From positions 91,125,181 through 91,189,180 of the forward strand of contig NC_044984.1 in NCBI RefSeq assembly GCF_008728515.1: a DNA stretch of 64,000 nt. The letters are read 5' to 3'. How positions within the stretch are numbered: the stretch's first letter is position 1; each line of letters opens with the position of its first letter. The position numbers and the translations under genes are program-made. Of the stretch, positions 45,780-57,312 are shown piece after piece. The stretch comes from Papio anubis. Lineage: Eukaryota; Chordata; Mammalia; Primates; Cercopithecidae. The notes beneath the pieces were generated by a model. The model searched no databases. It saw nothing but the letters and a program-made list of their open reading frames with translations, and was not told the DNA's origin.

Positions 45780-47280
45780 TGTCGACTATGTGGGGTGAGA
45801 GAGAGGAGAGGGAGAGAGAAAGAGAAAAGGACTGACTCAACAAAGAATTTTCAACTTTCAACTAACTGATGTTCAAGATAGAGATAAAGGAAAAAATAGG
45901 AGGTGATCATTACAGAAACAAATACAAGAATAGTTTGCAGGATTGAACAGAGATCAGTTCAAGTTGAAAAGGCCTATTGTGTTCCAAGCAGCATGAATGA
46001 AAAAGACTAGACCTAGGTCCAAAATGAAATTTTAAATAATCACAGATAACGAGGAGTTGACAAAAAATATTCCAGATGGGGAAGTTCAGGCCAATGAGAA
46101 AGGAATGAGAATTTGACTAGCATCAGGCTTCTCACCAGCAATAGTAGATGCTGGAAAGTCACAGAGCAAGGCCTTTGAAGTTTAAGGGAAAAATAGTGTC
46201 AACTAAAATTATATATTTCACTAAATGATCAATCAAGTACATGGGCCTTGTAAAGATGCCAGTGGTTAACTTTTGGTGAACTTTTTAAAAAGAAGTTACT
46301 TGGGAATGCACCCTAGCACACAGAGTTGCAAATGAAGAAAGAAGTAGATGTAATATAGAAAAAAGAAAGAAAGAGGAAGAGAGGAAAGGGCCGTCAGAGT
46401 TGCCAGCTATGCAGTAGTCTGGAAATACATCAGTACAAACTGGAGTGGCAAGTTTGTGATCTCAAGTATGTCTCCAATAGCATGAATGGATTCTAGGCAC
46501 CAGATAGAATGACTAAAAAGCTAGATGATATTAGGAATATGGTGAAGAGTACAAATATTACTTCTCTCAACAAGGAAGAAAAGACATTCAGAAATTCTAG
46601 GGAAAAATATTCTTTAAGTATTCATGGTCCAAATATGAAGTGAATTAGAATATGACCTGATTTAGAGACTGGTGTGAGTAAAAACGATCCATTTGACCTT
46701 TATGCTGAGAATTTTACCCTTTGTGGGTCACAGGTTTTGACAGTGACCCTTAGTGAAAGTAATTTAATCATATTGAAGCAAACAATTCCTATACAATCAT
46801 AATAATGTATTATTTATTGATTTTCAACTTATTGACAAAACAATGAAGGGTTTGTTACGAGTATAGAACAGAATGTAAATGTTACCAACTTTGGAAATAG
46901 AAAACCCAGCAAGGAGAAGGCCATAAAGAAATGCAGGTACTATTAGAATACAAAGGAAGACATCAAGAGATATGACTTGTATTTAGTGGAACCAGAAAGA
47001 GCTTTTAGAACATTGTTGATGTATAAAAATAGGGGAACTAAAAATGGTGATATAACTATAAACATTTTGAAGTGAAGAGGAATGGTTTTATGAGCTCATA
47101 TTTCGTCTGTCACAGAAAAAGTCACTAGATACATTTTCTAAAACTGATAGTTTAGGAAAATGCTATAAGGAAATTATTTTGAGAGTTGGAACTAACTACT
47201 AGAAGAACTGAAGTACAAATGGTTAAAAATTCTTGTCTCTGGGAGAGGGAATTTTATTTTTGATTATGTAAATGTTTGAA
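45780..47280 (+). mobile_element. L1M 3' UTR, sense (probable)
   Basis: A GA-rich start at 45796-45830, then 'catcaggcttctcaccagca', 'tgatcaatcaagtacatggg' and 'gggaatgcaccctagcacac', which follow the order of old L1 3' UTRs. The right half is more diverged. Confidence 0.55.
46207..46423 (+). repeat. Second copy of a ~215-bp direct repeat
   Basis: Matches 44993-45203 over its whole length at roughly 85-90 per cent by eye, in the same orientation and 1.2 kb apart. Confidence 0.85.
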
Positions 47281-47289
47281 TTTGATAAA

Positions 47290-48650
47290 AATAAGCTGCA
47301 TATTAAAAGACACATCATATCAAATTGGATTATTTCCAGAAATGCAAATGTAATTCAACATCAGAAAATCTGTTGAACTAAGTCACTACTTTAATAGATT
47401 GAAAGAGAAAAATAATAATCATCTCAAATAGGTACAGAAAAATTCAATAAAATTAAACAACCATTTATGATTCTAAAACTGGGAATTAAAAAATATTAAT
47501 TTGAAAAAGTTACAAGTGGAAAAACATGCCAGCTATATTTATAATCAATATTCAAATGCTAAAACTATTACCTTTAAAATCAAGAGTAAGAAAATGCTGT
47601 TGTTACTTTGATTCACAATTGTTCTGGAAGTCCTACCCTGCAGAATAATATAAGGAAAAGAAATAAGAAGTACAAATAATGGGAAAGAAGAAAAATATCC
47701 ATCTTTCACTACAGATTATTCACATAGAAACTTCCCAAGATGTATAGGCAATAAAAAATATTTAGCAAGGTTGCTGGATGTAAGATTTTATTTCTATACA
47801 TTTTTAACAGAAAATGTATTTTTAAAAGATGTTATTACAGTAACTAAAAAAAAAATAAGACCTTTAGGGACTAATCTAATGAAAGTTGTGAAACAATTGT
47901 AAAATTTCATTGAAAGAGACAAGAAAACATACCATGTTTATAGTTAAGAAGGCTCAGTATTGATAAATGCCAAGTATTCTAAAAATGATTGATAGATTTA
48001 ATGTAGTTTAGTAATAGGTTCTATTTTGTGGAATTTGACAAACTGATGCTAAAATTTATATAAGAGAACAAAAGGCAAGATTGGTCAAAATTTATATAAA
48101 AGAACAAAAGGCAAGATTGGTCAAAAGACACCTAAAAAAGAACAACCTACTAATTCCACCTCCAGGTAATTTGTGCACGTATGTGCCAGACTATATGTAC
48201 TCAAAATTTATAACAGCCTTGTTCATAACAGTAAAGACCAAAATAAAACAAAATTAGAAAGAAATCACATGTCCATCAATGGTAGAATAGATACATAAAT
48301 TGTGATATATTCCTATACGGAAATACTACATAATAACAGAAAAAAAAGTGAATAACATCTACCTGCATTAGCCTGGATGAATTTTCAAAGCCTAGTGTTT
48401 AAAGGAAAAAGAAAATAATAGATAAATGCACTCAATATGATTCTCTTCCTATAAAGTTCTAAAAAGATAAAGTTAACAATGTTTTATTTATTACATGTTA
48501 TGTAATGTATATGTTTAAAGAGTAAAGGACAGATAAGGGATTAGTAACACAAAATTTTGGATAGTGATTATTTCTGGGACATGAGCTCAGGCAGCGAGAG
48601 AGAAATGGAATTAGAGAGAGGCTTATAAGATACTCCCAAAGTACTGGGAA
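47290..48650 (+). mobile_element. L1M ORF2 C-terminal region and 3' part, sense
   Basis: 'aatgtaattcaacatcagaa', 'gcaaggttgctggatgtaag', 'aattccacctccaggtaatt', 'cacatgtccatcaatggtag' and 'agcctggatgaattttcaaa' give the ORF2 reverse-transcriptase to 3' order. Many stops. Confidence 0.7.
48051..48122 (+). repeat. 36-bp tandem duplication in L1M
   Basis: 48051-48086 and 48087-48122 differ at one base (G/A at unit position 14). Confidence 0.93.
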
Positions 48651-48940
48651 TTTGTATTCCAAGGTGGATGGTGAGTATGTAGAGATTCATCTTATTCAAG
48701 AAAACATGTGTAGGCCATTAACCATAGAAGATTCTATTTCTCTTCCTTTTATCGCTTCCCAGAGACAACCACTATTCTAATCAAATATTTATTTGCATGT
48801 AAATGATACAAATAATCATATTGTTTTCAAACTTATATAAATGGCATCATACTCTATATCACCTGGAACCTGTGCTAACTCATTATATGTTGTCAGGATC
48901 TATCCATCATTACTCTTATAATGCCCATTTTAAAGAAAAG
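48650..48940. other. Intron sequence, possible L1M remnant
   Basis: 'aacttatataaatggcatca' resembles antisense old L1. Otherwise unassigned. Confidence 0.35.
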
Positions 48941-48944
48941 TAAG

Positions 48945-49253
48945 AGGTCAGGCGCAGTGGCCCATGCCTGTAATCCCAATACTTTGGGAGGCCGAGGCAG
49001 GCGGATCACCTGAGGTCGGGAGGTCAAGACCAGGCTGACCAACATGGAGAAACCCCGTTTCTAATAAAAACACAAAATTACAAAATTATCTGAGCGTGGT
49101 GACACATGACTGCAATCTCAGCTACTTGGGAGGCTGAGGCAGGAGAATCGCTTGAACCCGGGAGGAGGAGGTTGCGGTGAGCCAAGATCACGCCATTGCA
49201 GTCCAGCCTGGGCAACAAAAGTGAAACTCCATCTCAAAAAAAAAAAAAAAAAA
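48945..49253 (+). mobile_element. Alu, sense, with purine-rich tail
   Basis: Starts 'ggtcaggcgcagtggcccat' and ends in an A run at 49236-49253. (GGAGA)n-type repeats at 49255-49318 continue directly from the tail. Confidence 0.92.
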
Positions 49254-49320
49254 GGAAGGGGGAGGAGAGAGGAGGGGAGGAGAGGGGAGAAGAGAGGAGG
49301 AGAGGGGAGGAGAGGAGAAT
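49254..49320 (+). repeat. (GGAGA)n purine microsatellite on an Alu tail
   Basis: Almost pure G/A for about 65 bp, mainly GGAGAGG-type units, directly after the Alu poly(A). Confidence 0.9.
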
Positions 49321-49439
49321 CAAAAGCCCAGAGAGGCCCAAAGCACAGAGAGATTCAGGGTCACACACTAGTGAGTGTACAGCTGGGATCTGAACTGAGA
49401 TTCCACACTACATTTTCTCCCATATAGATCTAATTCATT

Positions 49440-49960
49440 CACTTTAAATGGCTTCAAATGATTAGACTCCTGTTTATATTTTAAAGTTTCCTTTTTTTAA
49501 TATTGCAAACAGTACTTTGTGCAGACCTCTTGGTACACATTTATGGGTATCTGCATTTTCAGTTTTCTTAGATCTTGCCAAATTGCTTTCCAAATAGTTG
49601 CCCTCACAAGTAATGTGTGAACATTCCAATTTCTTCACATTATTACCAATATTTATTATTTTCAGATTTTGGTTTCTATCAGTTCCTAAGGGATATGAAA
49701 TGGTACTTCATTGTAATTTGCCTTTTTCTAATTTTTAGTGATGCTAAAAATTTTGGTCATTTGGGTTTACTTTTCTATGAATTGCCTGTTGATATTCTTT
49801 GCCCACTTTTTCTATGAATTGCCTGTTGAAATTGTGTTGCTTGACATTTGTTTGTTGATTGGTACAAGGTGTTTACACATATTAGAGAAGGATAATTCAC
49901 ATATATATATTAAATATCTTTTTCTCAGTCGGTGGTTGGTCTTTTAACTTGGTGTTTGGT
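49440..49960 (-). mobile_element. L1M, antisense
   Basis: 'gatcttgccaaattgctttc', 'gatatgaaatggtacttcat' and 'tcagtcggtggttggtcttt' are the complement of the ORF2 end. It contains a 36-37 bp tandem duplication at 49769-49835. Confidence 0.75.
49769..49835 (+). repeat. 36-37 bp partial tandem duplication in L1M
   Basis: The phrase TTCTATGAATTGCCTGTTGA occurs twice, 37 bp apart, each after an ACTTT context. Confidence 0.88.
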
Positions 49961-50104
49961 GTCTGCGTGATACAAAATACTTTTAAATTGAACGTAGTAT
50001 CATGTGTCAGCATTTCCTTTATGAGCTGTGCTTTTTTTCTGTTCATGATTGTTTTTCAAGGAAAGCATAACATTGTATTACAAAAAAAAGTTTTTCACTT
50101 TCAG

Positions 50105-50278
50105 ACAACTACCAAGTCCTCTTCCAGACTTCCTGTACATTTTTGTACCAAAATGATGATGTGTGTGACAGCACAGATGGTAGAAAAAAGACTCAGACCA
50201 AAGTGGATATTACATGGATCCTTCTACTGCGCTACTATATTCACCTTCAGAGGATTAATAATCTGAGCAAACTGCTAG
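50105..50278 (+). CDS. CFAP54: CFAP54 internal exon (window exon 11)
   Basis: 174 nt. Acceptor TTTTTCACTTTCAG ends at 50104; donor GTAGGT starts at 50279. Two bases finish Asp, then 57 codons, then one base. It reads NYQVLFQTSCTFLYQNDDVC, a polar loop DSTDGRKKTQTK, then a helix ITWILLLRYYIHLQRINNLS. The phase match with an exon 19 kb upstream supports the two belonging to one gene. Confidence 0.84.
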
Positions 50279-50504
50279 GTAGGTTTTTGATGTGTTAAGA
50301 GAGAACATATTTCTTTCTAATTCCTGTTTAAGTCATGTTTCTTGTTGAGAATTATAAGATACTTTGACATCTTTCTGAGTGACTGTCATCAGAAGATGAA
50401 AATTTCACGTGTTCTTAACCTGGGATACATGCATCTTTGGATAGAATAGTATTTCAATGTAATTGGTTCCTTTAGAAATTTTCTATATATTATTTCATAT
50501 GTTT

Positions 50505-50800
50505 TTTTTTTTTTTTTTGAGACGGAGTCTCGCGCTGTGTCACCCAGGCTGGAGTGCAGTGGCGCGATCTCGGCTCACTGCAAGCTCCGCCTCCCAGGTT
50601 CACGCCATTCTCCTGCCTCAGCCTCCGAGTAGCTGGGACTACAGGCGCCCGCCACCACGCCCGGCTAGTTTTTTGTATTTTTAGTAGAGACGGGGTTTCA
50701 CCATGTTAGCCAGGATGGTCTCGATCTCCTGACCTCATGATCCACCCGCCTCGGCCTCCCAAAGTGCTGGGATTACAGGCTTGAGCCACCGCGCCCGGCC
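50505..50800 (-). mobile_element. AluY, AluYR-like, antisense, with perfect 14-bp target duplication
   Basis: TATTTCATATGTTT at 50491-50504 and 50801-50814 is identical. In its own sense the element carries GGCTCAAGCC, as in the Alu at 26656. It looks young: long T tail and little CpG decay. The 50279-50490 interval beside it is unassigned. Confidence 0.93.
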
Positions 50801-50814
50801 TATTTCATATGTTT

Positions 50815-51200
50815 AAAAACATTATGATAAGGAGGCATCCAGAGGCTTTCTAAGACCACTGCCAAAGTGGTCCATGGCTCAGAGCAGTTAAGAACTAGTA
50901 ATTCCAATGTGACACTTTATGAAATGAGCAAGATGCCATTTTGGCTTTAGAGAAAGAGTGGTGCAGTAGCCAGTATGTCAAAGGGAAGAAATGCAAGACT
51001 TCAGATGGGATATTAATTCCATGGAGTTTTTTTTTTTTTTTTAAATTATTGGCGCTATCTAAAAAATATCCAGAAAAACTGATAAAATCTGCTTCACATC
51101 AGTCCCCCTTGTGATTGTGTGACATTGTTGTTTTATCTGTGCTCATGATGTTGGTGATCCAGTGTTGCTCATCAGTGCAAACAGTCAGACTAGATAATTT
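50815..51200. other. Intron sequence with T run, unassigned
   Basis: A T tract lies at 51028-51041. No family recognised. Confidence 0.4.
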
Positions 51201-51835
51201 GACCCATGCCAGGGCACAGTAATGGGGAAACCAGCAGGGCAAATAGGCTGAGTCACAGAGTTGCTAAGCACAGTTACCAGGAACTAACAAACCCTCTGAA
51301 AGATGTCAGGACAAAAAGGTTCATGGTGACGGGGGCTAGAGCAAGGGAAGTTCGGAGGGAAAGGACATGGACAAGAGCCAGTGCAGCCAGCCCTGGTGAT
51401 CCCTTGCCCTTCAGCCACTCTGATCACCTCTGAATTCACCTGCTGGCACTTCCCACCACAAGTGCCATGTCGCACTGCTTTTCTGCCCTGGACTTTCTTT
51501 GAAGCTACTGAGGTTTGACCAGCCTGCAGACAGGGTTTCCACAGACACAGGAGTAACCTTCAACTATTGAGGTAGGGAGCTCCTAGATAAACATACCAGC
51601 TTCTCAGTCTCTCGATGGGATAGTTCTATGTGGTTTGTCAGAAGGTCCCCAGTGGGACTGAGCCCTCACTGCCCAAGGCTGTAGCCCACTCATTTACTCG
51701 CCCTTATTGGCTCTTTTTCTTTTCTCTGTCACATTTTGTCCATTTCCTCACTTGTGCTTCTTGAAATGACTTTTCAAATAAACTGTCTACAAATTCTTAC
51801 CTTAGAATCTGTTTTAGGGGGAACCCAAAAGAAAA
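51200..51835 (+). mobile_element. Possible LTR (ERVL/MaLR age), sense
   Basis: The right part has 'cctcacttgtgcttcttgaa', then 'caaataaactgtctacaaat' with AATAAA, then 'ttagggggaacccaaaag', the order of an LTR 3' end. Family and left boundary are uncertain. Confidence 0.4.
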
Positions 51836-51913
51836 TAGGTACATGGAATATATGGCACCATTGTTAATACCTAAAACTAAGCATTAGCCTCATGTGCCTC
51901 TGAAATTTTCTTT

Positions 51914-52199
51914 TTTTAATCTTTTTTTTTAAATTGTCACCCAGGCTGGTATGCAGTGGTGCAATCTTGGCTCACTGCAACCTTCACTTCCTGGGTTCAA
52001 GTGATTCTCCTGCCTCAGGCTCCTGAGTAGCTGGGATTACAGGCATGTGCCGTCATGCCCAGCTAGTTTTTATATTTTTAGTAGAGATAGGGTTTCACTA
52101 TTTTGGCTAGGCTGGTCTCAAACTCCTGACCTCAGGTAATCCTTCCACCTCAGCCTCCCAAAGTGCCAGGATTATAGGCATAAGCCACTGCGCCTGGCC
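51914..52199 (-). mobile_element. Alu, antisense, missing part of its right end
   Basis: The T tail runs directly into 'gtcacccaggctggtatgca', so the usual GAGACGGAGTCTCGCTCT block is absent. TGAAATTTTCTTT occurs on both sides as the target duplication. Old, AluS/J-like. Confidence 0.9.
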
Positions 52200-52393
52200 T
52201 GAAATTTTCTTTCCTTCCGTGGCAAGAAACAATTCCATTAGTGTATAAGCCCTAAAAACAGAGGAAGGTCATTGGCAGCCTTTAGTGGAGGTGGGAATAT
52301 GTAAAGATAGTGGTTAGTGAGCAAATACCAACAATATTGAGATCATCCTGTTTTCTAACATTAACCTAAACTAAGGTATTTTTCTTTCTTAAG

Positions 52394-52617
52394 CATCTGC
52401 AACACCAGTATCTGGAATTTCTTTGCCAGATGATACACTTCTCACATCCCTTTACAACTCTGAGTTGATTTTGCGCCAGAAAGAAGTGCATTTTTTCCTT
52501 AAAAAATTCTTACAGCTGTATTCTTCTTCCTGTATTGATGAATTTCCGAAAGAACTTCTTTGTCAACTGGAAAATCCCCGTCTTTCAGAAAAAGAATTAT
52601 GTGAATCATCTGCCAAG
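52394..52617 (+). CDS. CFAP54: CFAP54 internal exon (window exon 12)
   Basis: 224 nt, the longest exon here. The acceptor TTTCTTTCTTAAG ends at 52393 and uses the less common AAG; donor GTAACG starts at 52618. Two bases complete Ala, then 74 codons ending on a boundary. It includes SLYNSELILRQKEVHFFLKK and a Cys-containing segment SSSCIDEFPKELLCQLENPR. It then ends in an acidic helix. Confidence 0.85.
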
Positions 52618-53330
52618 GTAACGTGTTTTGAAATATCATATGTTTACATAAAACTTATTGGAATCATCCTTATATTTCGGAAGGAAGCACATTAGCTTCC
52701 ATGCTGGCACAAAGATTTCTAGTTCCCTCACAGTTCTAGGGAAGGCTCTTTCCTGTGTTACCATGTGGATAGGCCAACCAAACATCCTGGGATTTTAGGA
52801 CAGTTCACATGTCAATTGTTCAGTCTTATTTTCATGAGTCTTTTAAAGTGCCTCAGAAGTCTCTGTATTCCTGCGCAAAACAGCATCTCTCAAGCGACCA
52901 TTTTGCCAAGAAGTTACACAAGTTTCAGTATCATCACCCTATAAGAAAGCTAGACTGAGTGTCTAAATCTGTGCCCAATTTCTGTACCTTGGTTTTAAAT
53001 GCGTGATAAAAATTCTTCATTGTGGGTACTTTTTGCAATCGTGAGTGTGAATAAATAATAGAGGTAACACTGTAAAATAAAAGTGCAAAGGCTTTTTATT
53101 TGGAAAAGTGTTATTAAATTGGATACATTTTCCCAAGATATGTAATATGGAAACATTTTAAGATACTGATTGTAGAGACATAGAAAGAGGAATATAAATG
53201 GAGATTTTTAAAAATTAAAGCTACTAAAGTCTTGAATAATCGTAGTTTGGATAAACTTCCAAAATGAATGTGATAAAAGATACTGAAAAAGTAAAGGATT
53301 TTATTTAAAAATAAGAATATGTATTTGAAA
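52618..53330. other. Intron sequence, unassigned
   Basis: No family recognised. Confidence 0.4.
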
Positions 53331-53334
53331 TTTG

Positions 53335-53470
53335 GTATTCAGCCAACCTATGTGGAATACCTACTGTGTGCCGGAGACACTCTTAGTTGGTGGAGAAACA
53401 AAGGATGGATAAAGCATAGTCCCTGTACATATAGTCTTAGTGTGGTGGTAGAGAAACAGTGACAGGGTTA
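53335..53470 (-). repeat. L2 3' end, antisense, decayed
   Basis: 'gtggaatacctactgtgtgc' and 'aaagcatagtccctgtacat' are in complement-of-L2 order. Confidence 0.55.
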
Positions 53471-53614
53471 AAACAGAGGAAAGTTACTTTATTTTAGAGA
53501 TGTTTTTTAAGAGAAAATGGCAGGATTAATACTAGCAGAAATAATGTGAACATTAGTACATCTTAGTTTTACTTTCAATAGGGCTGATTGGCAAAGGATA
53601 GATGAAAAAGTGAG

Positions 53615-53748
53615 GCTTTTTTTTTTTTTTTTTTTTTTTTTGGAGACGGAGTGTCTCTCTGTTGCCCAGGCTGGAGTGCAGTGGTGTGATCTTGGCTCAC
53701 TGCTACCTCTGCCTCCTGGGTTCAAGCGATTCTCCTGTCTCAGCCTCC
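53615..53748 (-). mobile_element. 5'-truncated Alu, antisense, with target duplication
   Basis: Only the right end of an Alu (about 110 bp plus T tail) is present. TGAAAAAGTGAG flanks it at 53603-53614 and 53749-53760, identical, so the truncation happened at insertion. Confidence 0.93.
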
Positions 53749-53760
53749 TGAAAAAGTGAG

Positions 53761-54357
53761 TTATTTAAGAGACAGGTGATGAAGTTATGAAGCTTATGAC
53801 ACAAGAATGGAAAGGAAGAGGTGGCTGTAAAACATATTTGCTTAAGTAACATTGAAAACAACAACAACAAAGACAGTTTTGTGACTCTTTGGACCTGGAA
53901 AGTGAAGAGGAAATGACTAGAGCCTCTTGTACCATTTGGAACTTCTATCTGTGATCATTAGTGCATGGTGACATCATTAGCACATACAGGGGAGGCAGGA
54001 GGATGAGCGCATTTTTCTGCTTTGTAGATACGGAATTGGAGATTCTTGTAGAAAACGCAAGTGGACATAGCATATTGTAAGCTTCCAATACATATTTGTG
54101 AAATGAATAAGTTGTACAGAATTCTTTCAAAACTAGAAAAAAATCACTAATTTATATTGAATTATCTCTACTTTGGACTTTACCATTGAACTCTTTAATT
54201 TTTATAGCTATAGATTTTCCCATATAAGATATATTCATGTTACCATTGCCAGCTCTCCCAGAGAAGTTCCCAGAGAACTGATAATGTGGCTTGTTCCAGA
54301 ATGGTGACCCTTGCTTATCTTATCCTACTAGAATATAGTAACCTTATGTTTTGGGTA
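53761..54357. other. Intron sequence, unassigned
   Basis: Short (CAA)n at about 53858-53870. No family recognised. Confidence 0.4.
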
Positions 54358-54368
54358 GATAATTATAC

Positions 54369-54671
54369 TTTTTTTTTTTTTTTTTTTTTTGAGACGAAGT
54401 CTTGCTCTGTCGCCCAGGCTGGAGTACAGTTGCGCGATCTCAGCTCACTGCAAGCTCTGCCTCCCAGGTTCACGCCATTCTCCTGCCTCAGCCTCCTGAG
54501 TAGCTGGAACTACAGGCACCCACCACCACGCCTGGCGAATTTTTTGTATTTTTAGTAGAGACAGGGTTTCACCATGTTAGCCAGGATGGTCTTGATCTCC
54601 TGACCTCATGATCCACCCACCTCGGCCTCCCAAAGTGCTGGGTTTACAGGCGTGAGCCACCACACCTGGCC
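54369..54671 (-). mobile_element. AluY-like, antisense, with 11-bp target duplication
   Basis: GATAATTATAC at 54358-54368 and 54672-54682 is identical. AluY-type wording 'aagctctgcctcccaggttc' and 'cttgatctcctgacctcatg'. Confidence 0.93.
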
Positions 54672-54809
54672 GATAATTATACATTTTTTAAAAACATCAC
54701 TCTTGAACATTTCTTGCCTACTCAAGAGAGTCAGATGACTGTTAATAAATTATAAGTTTTAAAAAGTAGTGGAAAGACCTATTAAGATATTTTTAAGAAT
54801 CCAGTCAAA

Positions 54810-54960
54810 GAAATGATTCTCAGTTGGGGTCCTGCAGTGGCCCTCAGTGCAATGTATTGAAAGCACACTGGAAGATTTTTCAAATGACTTCCTCTCTCTT
54901 CCCAGATACTGGGATATCGTGGCATGCCTGATGCTTAGCAACCCCATTCTGTGCCCAGAT
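54810..54960 (+). repeat. Possible MER5-like hAT fragment
   Basis: 'tgattctcagttggggtcct' at the left and an 'agatactgggatatcgtggc' block resemble a decayed hAT-Charlie element. Weak. Confidence 0.35.
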
Positions 54961-57205
54961 TCTAAATCATTCAGGAAATAAGATAAAAGAGTAAAACAGA
55001 TTGGGATTTAAAAGTGCTCATCTTTAGGAGTCATGAAGTTGATATTATAGGATGTGGTTTATATTTATTGGTGAAATGATCTTCATAGTAATGAGTACCA
55101 AAGTAGACAGATTTACTAATCTGGCCTCATATTATTGGGTCATTTCAGGCTCCTCACATGGGGACAGGCTCCTTAAAATCTGTTACATGAGGAGCAGAGA
55201 GTGTTCACTTCCTGCAAACATTTTACTCCCAGGAAGAAAGCACAGAAGTAGGCATGCCCAAAGTTCTTTTTCCCAGATTCAGCAATCGAGCAACACTCCT
55301 CCATGGGAAGGAGTGAGTGAGGAGGCGAGCAGGCCGGGAAGGTAATGTTAATGTCTGGCCCTGCACACAGAAGCGCTCAGTGGGAGCAGAATGAAATCGT
55401 TGCCATCTAACACCAGATTCAGATTCACCCCTCCTGGGAACTGAGACTGTCTTTGAGGATTACTGCCAGGTGTCACAGATACCTCAGGCATTTTGGAGTA
55501 GGAGGCAGAGGACAGGAAGACTGAGAACAATAGTTTCAATTGATCTATTCTTGTGAATATTATCTAAGAGTTCAGAAACTAATAGGTGTGATTTCTTAAA
55601 TACTATTCTAAAAGGAGCTCTGCTTGAGTATTTTAGTATTAACGGCAGTCTATCATTACCCGTTTCCTAAAGATTATGCTCCAAATGTTCAAGCTTGAAT
55701 ACATTGTAAATACATGTGACATTTCTAATGGCAGCAGTGTTATCAAAGAGTTGTTTCATCCTGTTTGCTCTTTTTTGATATAATTAGTGTAACACTCCCC
55801 AGGATAATCAGCTCTGGAGATCACTGTCTCTTGCCTGACAGGTGCAAACCACCTCATCATGTGTTCGTTTCACTGGGGTAGACAGCTAACGAGCATAAAG
55901 CCTTTTGGATTTATATATATACATATATATATAAACTCCAAGCTTGGTTGATTTTTATAATAACATCTTTGAACCTTTAATCACTCAGGAGGCTATTTTC
56001 AATCAAGCTCGTTCCATAATTTGACACTTAAACCTACTTTCCCCCACAAAGAAGTAGATGCCTTTCCAGAACAATCATTGCTCTGTGTTGTGCTCATCAG
56101 TTGTGTGATTCTCCATGTTGTCAAGTCTTTCGGAGCTTTGTGATGGAAAAGCAAAGGTGGCAAACAAGTTACATTAAAAATTCCCCAAAAAGAATATGAT
56201 TAAAATTGTGCATAATGCTGAGTTATTCATGCTTGGACTGTATGCCTGTGACAGTCAGTGTAAGGTTAAACATCTGACTAGCGTGAGCTGCTTTACTGTT
56301 TACAGGACTGTGGCAAACCAGAGTTCTCCTGGTGGGCCTGTTGTTTTATTTCTTTCAAAGAATAAAAAAAAGTAGAATAAAAGTACTCAGTGTATAATTC
56401 ATCAATTAGCATATGTAATGAGTCCTCTTGGCAACTACATATTATAGTATTTGAAAGGTAATGGAAAATTAAATACCTATTTTGATATTGACTTGTGTTT
56501 ATAATTTATCATTATTAGACTGCTGTGCTAATAAACAATGCACGTATTGAAATAAAAGGTATTTTTACTTTTCAATACTTATCTAGTTAATGAATATGAA
56601 GTATTTGCTAAAATAGTTGTCAGAACCTCTGAAAGTCACTCAGATATGAAGAAATTTAAGAAATTATTTTTGAATCAATTATTTACTTGATTTTTTTTTT
56701 TTTTTTGGATGAACTGCCTGACATAAAATTACTCTTAATTAAGCACTTACAAATGATTGTTTAACCCTGCTAATCTTGCTTATTGTGTATTTTGGTCATG
56801 CTTTTAGAAGCAAGGATTCTGGTTTATAATAGCCTTTTATGATTGTCTCTAGACATTTAGAAAACTTTTCACATTTAATATTACCTTTCAGTCAAAACAT
56901 TTTTTCTTTTATCAGTAGACAACTTGAAAGGTCAGTGTTTTTATTTCCGTTTTTATTTTATTTTGAAGACTTACATTCACAATCATATTATGTCTTGAAT
57001 AGGCTCAGAAATAATGGGAAGGACAAAGCCTTATAGAAACGCCAGGCATCTCTTTCTGGCCACTGAGAAACACTCCTTGGTCATCAAACTTTGACAGGCC
57101 TTAGATATCAAAAAGACTGAAATAGAGGGACCACTTCCCAGCTGCCATGCTATAATCTTGGGCATAACAAGAAGTTAATATTGAAAGTAGTTTGCACTTC
57201 ATTGA
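54960..57205. other. 2.2 kb intron stretch with no recognised repeats
   Basis: No Alu, L1, MIR, L2 or LTR wording seen, apart from an AT run at 55910-55932 and a T run at 56692-56706. It contains motifs such as TTAATTAAG and is the longest repeat-poor interval of the window. No exon is supported. Confidence 0.5.
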
Positions 57206-57218
57206 AGAAGGTCCTTTT

Positions 57219-57300
57219 TTTTTTTTTTTTTGAGACAGAGTCTCGCTCTGTCACCCAGGCTGGAGTGCAGTGGCGTGATATTGGCTCACTGCAACCTCAG
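57219..57300 (-). mobile_element. Strongly 5'-truncated Alu, antisense
   Basis: About 70 bp of Alu 3' end plus T tail. AAGGTCCTTTT before and ACGGTCCTTTT after form the target duplication. Confidence 0.85.
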
Positions 57301-57312
57301 ACGGTCCTTTTT

